Source: Candidatus Nomurabacteria bacterium CG_4_9_14_0_2_um_filter_32_10
GTDB lineage: Bacteria > Patescibacteriota > Minisyncoccia > Phycocordibacterales > UBA9973
Assembly: GCA_002788475.1 (NCBI GenBank)
Contig: PFRK01000015.1
Coordinates: 20,879-44,360 of the forward strand
Direction: 5' to 3'
DNA length: 23,482 nt
Below, piece after piece: positions 13,157 through 19,843 of this stretch. The position numbers and the translations under genes are program-made. The stretch's first letter is position 1. Each line of letters opens with the position of its first letter. A model generated the notes under the pieces. The model worked only from the letters and a program-made list of their open reading frames with translations. It was not told the origin of the DNA and made no database searches.

Positions 13157-14216
13157 TACCTGGAAGTGTCCCATTTACAAGAAAATCAAGCGTAGCTCCA
13201 CCGCCAGTAGAAATAAATATACTAGCTTTTAGCTTATAGCTTTTAGCTTTTGGGGTGGACCTAGAAATACAACTTACTAAATCTCCCCCACCCAAAACTA
13301 TATTTTTATTTTTCTGATTAAAAATAAATTTCAATATTTTTTTTGTAGCTTCTCCCCCACCATCTTCATATTTACCTAACGGTCCATTCCAAAGAATAAA
13401 TTTTGATTTTTTAATTAATTTAATTAAATTCTCTATTGTTTTTTCTCCAATATCTAATATAATTTCATTTTTCCCAATCTCACTTACTTTTTTAGTAATT
13501 AATTTTTTACCTGAGATTACAACGACATCTTCCGGTAAAATTATTTTTTTATTTTTTAAATCATTTTTAAAATCATATTTTATATTATCAATAAGCGATT
13601 TTCCTATCTCATATCCCTTAACTTTTAAAAAATTATTTGCCAATGCACCACCGATAAAAACAAAATCAGCTAATTTTAGATATTTTTTAATCAATGGCAT
13701 TTTAGTAGAAAATTTTGCACCACCCAAGATAAATAAAAATGGATGTTTGGGTTTCTTGAAAGCAAGAGATAAATTTTTTATTTCTTCTTCAAACTGAAAC
13801 CCAGAATAACTAGGTAAATACTTGGGTAACCCAACTATTGAAGCGTGTGCTCTATGAGAAACTGAGAAAGCATCATTTACATATATATCGCCCAAAGCCG
13901 AGAGTTCTTTAGCAAAATTTGAGTCATTTTTTATTTCACTAGAAAATTTTCTGATATTATCTAATAATGTTATGTTTTTTTTAATGTATTTTTTAAGACA
14001 ATCGGCCACTGGTTTCATACTCTCTGTTCCATCTTTTCCTAAATGAGAAATTAAAATTACTTTAGCACCTTTTTGTTGCAAAAATCTAATAGTTGGTAAA
14101 GTTTTTTTAATTCTAAAATCATCTAAAACTTTCCCATTTTTAATAGGTACATTAAAATCTACTCGTACTAATACTTTTTTACCTTTCAGATTTTTTATTT
14201 GTCTAATGTTTCGCAT
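13140..14216 (-). CDS. pgk: Phosphoglycerate kinase
   Basis: Transfers phosphate between 1,3-bisphosphoglycerate and ADP, making ATP in glycolysis. The protein has 358 residues, shorter than the usual 390-400. Conserved parts are RVDFNVPIKNGKV (18-30), ISHLGKDG, NDAFSVSHRAHASIVG, FILGGAKFSTK, WNGPLGKYE, LGGGDLVSCI (usually GGGDS) and the C-terminal STGGGATLDFL. Residues about 322-331 (KAKSYKLKA) are encoded by a tandem-type repeat that replaces the variable loop before STGGG. The same repeat is found in tpiA. The start overlaps tpiA by 22 bases, so the two are translationally coupled. The 3' end overlaps the HIT gene on the other strand. The very AT-rich coding has long Lys/Ile runs. Confidence 0.97.
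   Translation of the reverse strand: MRNIRQIKNLKGKKVLVRVDFNVPIKNGKVLDDFRIKKTLPTIRFLQQKGAKVILISHLGKDGTESMKPVADCLKKYIKKNITLLDNIRKFSSEIKNDSNFAKELSALGDIYVNDAFSVSHRAHASIVGLPKYLPSYSGFQFEEEIKNLSLAFKKPKHPFLFILGGAKFSTKMPLIKKYLKLADFVFIGGALANNFLKVKGYEIGKSLIDNIKYDFKNDLKNKKIILPEDVVVISGKKLITKKVSEIGKNEIILDIGEKTIENLIKLIKKSKFILWNGPLGKYEDGGGEATKKILKFIFNQKNKNIVLGGGDLVSCISRSTPKAKSYKLKASIFISTGGGATLDFLVNGTLPGIKALK
13223..13251. repeat. Repeat E (AGCTTTT tandem motif) inside pgk
   Basis: Tandem TAGCTTTTAGCTTATAGC-like units on the plus strand. A 25-base core (13227-13251) is identical to 14786-14810 in tpiA. On the minus strand it encodes AKSYKLK in frame in PGK. Confidence 0.85.
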
Positions 14217-14998
14217 ATTTCTACAATTTTAGAAAACTTTTTTGCATCCAAACTAGCACGACCCAAAAGAAAACCATCAGCTTCACCATCTTTTATAAAT
14301 CCTTCTGTATTTTTCTCATCGGCTGATCCACCATAGATTATTCTAATCTTTCCAATCATTTTCGCGCCAAATTTATCATTTAAAATTTTCCTAATAAAAA
14401 TATTCATCTCACGAAATTCTTCTGGTGTTGCAGGATAAGATCCTTTACCTATAGCCCAAATTGGTTCATAGGCGATAATAACTTTTGAAATAGAGTCTTT
14501 TGATATTCCATTTAAACATTCCTCTATTTGCATTTTTATAAAATTTAAATATTCATGATTTTCATCTCGTATACTTTCTCCAACACACAATATGGGTCGA
14601 AGTCCAGCAGAAATCGATGCTTTTATTTTTTTATTTATATCATTGTTATTCTCCCCCAATGCGCGTCTTTCTGAATGACCCAATATCACATATCTAGCAC
14701 CAATGTTATAAAGCATTTCAACTGAAATCTCGCCAGTATATGCACCCTTGTCACCCCAAAAAGAATCTTGCGCACCTAAATTAGGTTTTAGCTTATAGCT
14801 TTTAGCTTTTAGCAAACGACGTAATGGTTCAAGATAAATAAATGGAGGGCAAATTATAATTTCTGTTTTTTTAATTAGAGAAAAAGATTTTGATATCTCA
14901 ATCAATAATTTCTCCGCTTCTTTAAGAGACAACGGATTCATTTTCCAATTACCACATACTATTTTTTTTGTAACTTTATTTACAGTATTTTTAGACAT
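14195..14998 (-). CDS. tpiA: Triose-phosphate isomerase
   Basis: Interconverts dihydroxyacetone phosphate and glyceraldehyde 3-phosphate. The protein has 267 residues, slightly longer than the usual 250. Catalytic residues are present: K19 (GNWKMNP), H108 (VILGHSERR) and E179 (IIAYEPIWAIGKG), with the phosphate-binding YGGSADEKN and a modified ADGFLLGRASL end. Residues 62-71 (LLKAKSYKLK) come from repeat E, inserted just before the PNLGAQ strand where the family is variable. It overlaps pgk by 22 bases. A TGATACAAT box lies six bases before the ATG, suggesting a leaderless transcript separate from the pilus genes that end 28 bases upstream. Confidence 0.98.
   Translation of the reverse strand: MSKNTVNKVTKKIVCGNWKMNPLSLKEAEKLLIEISKSFSLIKKTEIIICPPFIYLEPLRRLLKAKSYKLKPNLGAQDSFWGDKGAYTGEISVEMLYNIGARYVILGHSERRALGENNNDINKKIKASISAGLRPILCVGESIRDENHEYLNFIKMQIEECLNGISKDSISKVIIAYEPIWAIGKGSYPATPEEFREMNIFIRKILNDKFGAKMIGKIRIIYGGSADEKNTEGFIKDGEADGFLLGRASLDAKKFSKIVEICETLDK
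14786..14813. repeat. Repeat E (AGCTTTT tandem motif) inside tpiA
   Basis: It shares 25 identical bases with the pgk copy and is also read in the AKSYKLK frame. Both copies have the same orientation relative to their genes, 1.5 kb apart. Confidence 0.85.
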
Positions 14999-15004
14999 AA
15001 AACA

Positions 15005-15013
15005 ATTGTATCA
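15005..15013 (-). promoter_or_regulatory. Extended -10 box before tpiA
   Basis: TGATACAAT on the minus strand, six bases before the tpiA ATG, in the short gap after the PilX-like gene. It fits the short-leader pattern seen at pilB and glyA. Confidence 0.42.
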
Positions 15014-15026
15014 TATTACATAAATT

Positions 15027-16787
15027 TTATTTTTCACCCCATTCTTCTACAACCCATGAACCAGAAGGCCCACTAGAAAAATTATTATTAGTTAAACCAG
15101 ATTCATAAGTGATACTAGATCCACCAGAAACTATTATTCTATATCCTGTAGCTTCTTTTAATGCTGCACCACCAGAGATAGTAATAGTACCAAAAGGAGC
15201 ATAAGCTATAACAGCACCTGCACCACCAGAAATTAACATTGCGTCACTCTCGGTAGAAGTAGAAAACATCATAATATAACTTCCTTCAACACCAGACCCG
15301 CTTGCATGACCTCCTCCAGAAATAGAAACTTCATCATCAGAAATAATTACCTCATCATTTGAACCATAACTTGAATAAAGTTTAATCGTCCCTCCACCAT
15401 TAAGAGTAATCTCTCCTGTAACCCATAGTCTTCCAGTAACATTTAATATACCCCCACCTGAGACTGTCAAATTTCCAATTATTTTTTTAGGACCCAAAGT
15501 TGCACCAGCCCAACCTACCGAATAATTACCATTATAAACTCCACCTGCTTCTGCTTCTGCTTTCCATTGTAAGATGTTTGCTTCTGAAACAGGAAAAGCT
15601 ATATAAGTCGGATCAGTTTGTGAAACACAAGATTTATTATTACCAGTTCCTGTCTGACAATATATATTTCCAGTAGCATTCGTATAATTCACAGTATGAG
15701 CCTGAGCAGAACCAGAAATAGTACCAACATGAAGTTGATTCCATTCACTATGAGAATTCCCTTCGATAAGACCCGTCAAACCTCCAAGATAAATACTAAA
15801 ATAATAATCTAATCCTAAGGGAATAGTATTGTTCCAAGTCCCACCTACTTTACCAATTTTGCCAATACCATTTATATAACCATCATTAGATGCTCCAATA
15901 GTATAATATTTACTACTAAAACTACTTGCGTCAACAACCAGCCAATACGTAGTACCAACATTAAATAAAGGATTAGAAGTAAAAGAAACATCTATCCATC
16001 CATAAGAAGTAGAGACACTTGAAGAAGACAATGTACCACTTGCAAGTATATTAGTACCAGGACTACCATTCGCATCATTCACTATTTTTATAGTAGCATT
16101 ACTAGGATTTCCTATTTTTTTTATATAAAGTTGTATTTTGTTTAAAGGACTTTCTGTCGTGACTTGAAAACTTTGAGCTATATCTTGAGTATTAGTTGTA
16201 TTTCCAAAAGCAACATCATACGAAGGAATACCACTACCATTTGATTGATTAGCTAAAATAGCCGGACTATTGGCTGAAATTGCCGTACCTGTAATAATAG
16301 CAGAACTATCCCCGGTAATTGGACCATTTGCGTATACATTACCATTTACAGTACCACTACCAGACAAATTAATACCACCTTGTCCTACCTGTACTCCATA
16401 ATTAAAAGAAACACCACTACCAGCAGAAAGCTTTATGCCTGTTTGTCTTTGATAATTTGAAACATCCCCGAGCGACATAATTTGTTTTTCACCACTTTCT
16501 AGGGTTGTAATGGTGGTCGTCGTCGAATTAGAATCAAGGGTGATAATCTCACTTGTTCCTATTATTTTATTTTTTAATATTCGATAAAATGCATCCTCAC
16601 TACCTGATTCAGCTAAAAAAAATGATTTCTTGGAATTTAAATCAACATTAGCATTTTTAAATTCACGAATAGATGGTGAGACAAGACCAGAGATTATAGC
16701 AAGAGAAATAAAAAGAAAAAAAACAATAGATATCAACATCGCGGCACCTGATTGATTATTAACTTTTTTTTGTTTTTGTTTTTGCAT
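15027..16787 (-). CDS. Large PilX/GspK-like pilus-associated protein with inserted beta-sandwich domain
   Basis: A 586-residue protein. The N-terminus has a prepilin-like basic leader, then SGAAMLISIVFF and one hydrophobic helix (about 15-35). It lacks the Glu at position 5 of the mature form, as in PilX and GspK tip pilins. LNSKKSFFLAESGSEDAFYRI (50-70) is the PilX-type stretch after the helix. Residues about 187-334 look like a separate beta-sandwich module (AQSFQVTTESPLNKIQLYI to YWLVVDASS to YYFSIYLGG), of the kind seen on secreted proteins. The rest is Gly/Ser/Thr-rich and repetitive (NGNVYANGPITG, SVSGGG-like turns), suggesting a beta-helix. It is last in the pilus gene set and likely a tip or surface adhesin. 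The binding target is unknown. Confidence 0.82.
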   Translation of the reverse strand: MQKQKQKKVNNQSGAAMLISIVFFLFISLAIISGLVSPSIREFKNANVDLNSKKSFFLAESGSEDAFYRILKNKIIGTSEIITLDSNSTTTTITTLESGEKQIMSLGDVSNYQRQTGIKLSAGSGVSFNYGVQVGQGGINLSGSGTVNGNVYANGPITGDSSAIITGTAISANSPAILANQSNGSGIPSYDVAFGNTTNTQDIAQSFQVTTESPLNKIQLYIKKIGNPSNATIKIVNDANGSPGTNILASGTLSSSSVSTSYGWIDVSFTSNPLFNVGTTYWLVVDASSFSSKYYTIGASNDGYINGIGKIGKVGGTWNNTIPLGLDYYFSIYLGGLTGLIEGNSHSEWNQLHVGTISGSAQAHTVNYTNATGNIYCQTGTGNNKSCVSQTDPTYIAFPVSEANILQWKAEAEAGGVYNGNYSVGWAGATLGPKKIIGNLTVSGGGILNVTGRLWVTGEITLNGGGTIKLYSSYGSNDEVIISDDEVSISGGGHASGSGVEGSYIMMFSTSTESDAMLISGGAGAVIAYAPFGTITISGGAALKEATGYRIIVSGGSSITYESGLTNNNFSSGPSGSWVVEEWGEK

Positions 16788-16814
16788 TTTTTAAATTTGT
16801 AACTCGTAACTGAC

Positions 16815-17351
16815 TTAATAATCGCCACGAAGAACTACTGTATCATAAAAATCTTCACTGCGATCTTGTAAATCATGATTAGATTTAACAGTCAAAACTA
16901 TTTTTATTGCTGCACTTTTAGTTGTATTTATCTGTGTAAAGACAATATTATTTACTATAATATTTGATGTATTTAAATTTCCAATAAATATATCATTCTC
17001 CAATAGTCTAATATTCGAATCAAGTAGTGAGAATTCTATGGTTTTATTTACCCCTTCTGCATCTTTTGTATTAAGTTTTAAACTGTTTGAAGTTATTGAA
17101 TTTATACCATAAGCACCTCTTATTTCTCGAGAGATTCTTTCTAGTGTGCTACCTCCCTGCATTAATTCTGCTTGTATTGTAGTTTCACTAAAAGCTTTTG
17201 TCATAGTAATCATAGAGTTAATCACAGCAATAGAAAGAATAGCAAAAAGAAGAATATAAAAAATAGTTTCTAAAAGAGCATATCCACTATTTCGTTGACT
17301 CTTAAAACAGAATGCTTTATTTACTTTTTTTGTTGTATAAAAAATTCTCAT
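16815..17351 (-). CDS. Type IV minor prepilin
   Basis: A 178-residue prepilin. The leader is basic and 23 residues long, ending SQRNSG, then YALLETIFYILLFAILSIAV. The cleavage site G23/Y24 and Glu at mature position 5 (E28) fit prepilin peptidase and assembly rules. The rest (TMTKAFSETTIQAELMQGGSTLERISREIRGAYGI) resembles PilW/GspJ-type minor pilins, with a beta-rich C-terminus. It begins six bases after the upstream prepilin gene and precedes the PilX-like gene by 27 bases. It probably forms part of a minor-pilin priming complex with its neighbours. The exact PilW or GspJ label is inferred. Confidence 0.88.
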   Translation of the reverse strand: MRIFYTTKKVNKAFCFKSQRNSGYALLETIFYILLFAILSIAVINSMITMTKAFSETTIQAELMQGGSTLERISREIRGAYGINSITSNSLKLNTKDAEGVNKTIEFSLLDSNIRLLENDIFIGNLNTSNIIVNNIVFTQINTTKSAAIKIVLTVKSNHDLQDRSEDFYDTVVLRGDY

Positions 17352-17357
17352 AAGATT

Positions 17358-17840
17358 TTATTCTGAAAAAATATCCATAATATAAAAAGATAAAGTCTTG
17401 CTTAATGTTTCTCCTCCATCAACCCAAGACACAGTAATGGTGGTTAACTTAGTCCCAGGATCGTATGTTCCTAGATTTGCGATATCATCGGTGGATACAT
17501 TGCGATTAACATTTAATATATTTACCTTACGAGTAAAGATTCCTACAGAAGACGGAGTACTAGATAATGTCCATGTTTGACCTAAAAAAATAAGATAATA
17601 ATCAGTACCAACATTTAATGCAGAAATATTATTCCATGAATTATCTCGAATAATACGTACTGACTCAGCACCTTCTTCTAGTAAGAATGAAGCCTCTTTT
17701 ACATGAAGTGCTTGGCGAGAAACAAAAATAGATTTTTGAGTAACAGACATTGCAGCCAAAACAGAAACAACAATAATAGATATTGCCACTATTACTTCTA
17801 CCATCATAAATCCGCCTGAAATTTTTTTGAAATTCTTCAT
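17358..17840 (-). CDS. Type IV minor prepilin (PilV/GspI-like)
   Basis: A 160-residue prepilin with a short leader (MKNFKKISGG), cleavage G10/F11, Glu at mature position 5 (E15), and hydrophobic helix FMMVEVIVAISIIVVSVLAA. The following ARQ-like stretch (SRQALHVKEASFLLEEGAESVRIIRDNSW) is characteristic of PilV/GspI-like pilins that appear beside PilW and PilX. Its stop is six bases before the next prepilin start. The C-terminal half is beta-rich (KLTTITVSWVDGGETLSKTLSFYIMD). Confidence 0.88.
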   Translation of the reverse strand: MKNFKKISGGFMMVEVIVAISIIVVSVLAAMSVTQKSIFVSRQALHVKEASFLLEEGAESVRIIRDNSWNNISALNVGTDYYLIFLGQTWTLSSTPSSVGIFTRKVNILNVNRNVSTDDIANLGTYDPGTKLTTITVSWVDGGETLSKTLSFYIMDIFSE

Positions 17841-17874
17841 TTTTTTATTTTGTATTTTCTAATCTAATTTTTAA

Positions 17875-17925
17875 ATTCGTAATTCGCCTGCCTGCCGGTA
17901 GGTAGGTAATTATTCATTCGTAATT
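17875..17925. repeat. Repeat D hairpin flanked by 10-bp direct repeats
   Basis: CCTGCCTGCCGGTAGGTAGG (17887-17906) folds fully on itself on the plus strand with two G-U pairs. It is bracketed by direct repeats ATTCGTAATT at 17875-17884 and 17916-17925. The direct repeats may be a target duplication or a tandem TAATTCG motif. It lies in the gap between two prepilin genes. A related TAACTCGTAACTG stretch follows at 16799-16813, after another prepilin gene. Confidence 0.68.
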
Positions 17926-17929
17926 GACT

Positions 17930-18436
17930 TTAATCTACACTAACTGCTCCAGTGGAATAAATCGTAATAATTTTTGAAAAAGAGGATGTAGAAATAGTTA
18001 TAGTACCGGTCTTACTCGGACTTCCAGAAAGACGATTGAAATATATCTCACCTGAAATATCACTAACTGAATTTAGAGTAACATTTGAAATAGTTGCAGG
18101 TGTCACAATATTCATAACCTCATTCCCTACTGTGTCTGGTATAAAACTTGTACCTTTAAAAACTATAATTTGGTCAGACTGAAAATATACTCCGTATTCT
18201 GAAGAATCTAAAGACGCTAAACTTTTAGATTGCGCATTATGAAGAGTAGAAACAACATTTTCTACCGTATTTTTTAATACCTGATTTTCTTTTATTTTTG
18301 AAAATTGTGGAAATACGATTAAAGATAAAATACCTATTATTCCTACAACCAATAATATTTCTATAGCAGTTATACCCCGCCTATAAAAACTAGGTTTTAA
18401 ATATTGCGGGCAAGCTTTTTTGTAAAAATTAATCAT
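17930..18436 (-). CDS. Type IV prepilin (GspH/FimT-like)
   Basis: A 168-residue prepilin. The leader is 21 residues long and ends FYRRG; the mature part starts ITAIEILLVVGIIGILSLIVF, with cleavage G21/I22 and Glu at mature position 5 (E26). KIKENQVLKNTVENVVSTLHNAQSKSLAS matches the helix of GspH/FimT-type pseudopilins, followed by a beta-rich head. It is the first of three prepilin genes after pilC, separated from it by a 76-bp AT-only gap, and from the next gene by repeat D. It may be a minor rather than the major pilin, because the head is Ser/Thr-rich and no separate abundant pilin is seen here. Confidence 0.87.
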   Translation of the reverse strand: MINFYKKACPQYLKPSFYRRGITAIEILLVVGIIGILSLIVFPQFSKIKENQVLKNTVENVVSTLHNAQSKSLASLDSSEYGVYFQSDQIIVFKGTSFIPDTVGNEVMNIVTPATISNVTLNSVSDISGEIYFNRLSGSPSKTGTITISTSSFSKIITIYSTGAVSVD

Positions 18437-18512
18437 TTTTTTTATCTGCCTAAATTTTTTTAATTATTTTATTTTTAATTTTTTGCATATTTTTATAAAA
18501 AATTTTTGTGGA

Positions 18513-19730
18513 TTATTTTATATTATCTAATATTGAATAAAGAGGTGAAATCATTGAAATAGCAAAAAATCCGACAGCCGCACCGATAAATATCATAAGC
18601 ACAGGTTCAATAACTACAGAAAGATTTTTTGTTTTGTTTTCTATTTCTTCTTCATAAAAAGAAGCCACTTGCAATAACATATCAGACAATCTACCTGTTT
18701 CCTCTCCGACTTCTATCATTTCTGTCATCATCACAGGATAAAGATTTGGATTCTCATCAAAGGCTTTAGAAAAAGGGGCTCCTTTTTCTATTTCTCCTTT
18801 TGCCTGATCTAACACTTTTTTATAATAAACATTTTGCACAACTTCGCCTGTTATTTCTATAGCTCTAGTTATAGAAACTCCAGACAATAACAAGGAAGAC
18901 ATAGTGCGTGTTGTACGAGCAGTATTTAATTCTTTCGCTAAACTACCAACAATAGGAAGTCTCAAAACTATAAAATCCACATATTTTTTCATAAATGAAG
19001 CACGTAATAAAGAAACTATCATAACTGCAGATCCGATTATCAGAGCAAAAGATAATAATAAATAATTAGAAAAAAAGTTTCCTAATGCAATTATAAATCT
19101 AGTAGAAACTGGCAATTGCACTCCGAGTTCTTTGAACGTTCCAGCAAGTGTCGGTACAACAAAAGCAAACATCAACACACCTATTAATATCATAGCAGAA
19201 AGAATAACTCCAGGATAAATGAGAGCACCTCGTACTTTTTTAGTTAAAGAATGTGCTTTTTCTAAATTCATACCAACTTCCGAAAGTGCACCAGAAAGAT
19301 TACCAGACTCCTCACCTGCCCGTGACATAGAAACAAAAAGTTTTGAAAAAACATTTGGAAATTTTGCAAAACCTGAGGAAAGAGTTCCACCAGAATCTAT
19401 CTCCGCACTTAATGCTATTAAAATTTTATTGAATTTTTCATTTTTTGTTTGTTTCTTCAAAACTGATAATGCCCTAGAAAGTGAAAGCCCAACATGAAGC
19501 ATCCCACTTAAGTTTTTAGTAAAAATAATTAATTCACTAATTTCTATTCTAGAAAAAACAAGTGCAAAAAAATCAGAAAAATTAAAAAAACTATTTTTCT
19601 TTTCTGTTATAGAAATAGGAGTGCTCCCACGAGATTTTAATTCACGAGAAAGAGCAAAACGGTCAGTCGCTTCCATTGTATCTTCAAAAATTTCTCCACT
19701 TTTTAATTTTGCCTTGTATATAAAAAACAT
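18513..19730 (-). CDS. pilC: Type IV pilus inner-membrane platform protein PilC
   Basis: A 405-residue platform protein that couples the PilB motor to pilin assembly. It has two T2SSF domains (about 60-180 and 260-385), each with a helix bundle, and three strong membrane segments: after RGALIYPGVILSAMILIG, FSNYLLLSFALIIG, and the C-terminal VLMIFIGAAVGFFAIS. The conserved GLSLSRAL and EVGEETGRL motifs are visible. I prefer the ATG at 19730: the longer frame starts with TTG 19763 inside the large inverted repeat, and MFFIYKAKLKSGE is the usual PilC beginning. A TGTTAAAAA box lies eight bases upstream. Confidence 0.95.
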   Translation of the reverse strand: MFFIYKAKLKSGEIFEDTMEATDRFALSRELKSRGSTPISITEKKNSFFNFSDFFALVFSRIEISELIIFTKNLSGMLHVGLSLSRALSVLKKQTKNEKFNKILIALSAEIDSGGTLSSGFAKFPNVFSKLFVSMSRAGEESGNLSGALSEVGMNLEKAHSLTKKVRGALIYPGVILSAMILIGVLMFAFVVPTLAGTFKELGVQLPVSTRFIIALGNFFSNYLLLSFALIIGSAVMIVSLLRASFMKKYVDFIVLRLPIVGSLAKELNTARTTRTMSSLLLSGVSITRAIEITGEVVQNVYYKKVLDQAKGEIEKGAPFSKAFDENPNLYPVMMTEMIEVGEETGRLSDMLLQVASFYEEEIENKTKNLSVVIEPVLMIFIGAAVGFFAISMISPLYSILDNIK

Positions 19731-19738
19731 TTTTGTTT

Positions 19739-19747
19739 TTTTTAACA
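19739..19747 (-). promoter_or_regulatory. Extended -10-like box before pilC
   Basis: TGTTAAAAA on the minus strand, eight bases before the preferred ATG. It abuts the outer end of the stem-loop at 19747-19842, so the gene could have its own transcript. A-rich surroundings make this weak. Confidence 0.3.
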
Positions 19748-19842
19748 GAATTTCAAAATTCAAAAAATTTCTGAGCCTTCGCCATCGGAGTCATAAGGAC
19801 AGGGAACCCACGACTCTTAAAATTTTTTAATTTTGAAATTCT
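19747..19842. repeat. Large stem-loop with GC-rich core between pilB and pilC
   Basis: The arms 19747-19770 and 19820-19842 pair over 23 bp with a single bulged C at 19761. The 49-base loop is GC-rich. GAGTC (19788-19792) pairs with GACTC (19812-19816). It contains AGGGAACCCA (19801-19810), the reverse complement of the TGGGTTCCCT found in the 12648-12746 element. It fills the gap between the pilB stop and the pilC start, and could modulate pilC relative to pilB expression. Confidence 0.82.
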
Positions 19843-19843
19843 A

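Noticed and set aside
19731..19763. PilC start at the upstream TTG
   Set aside because: That extension lies in the inverted-repeat arm and encodes a low-complexity lead. The ATG at 19730 gives the standard PilC N-terminus.
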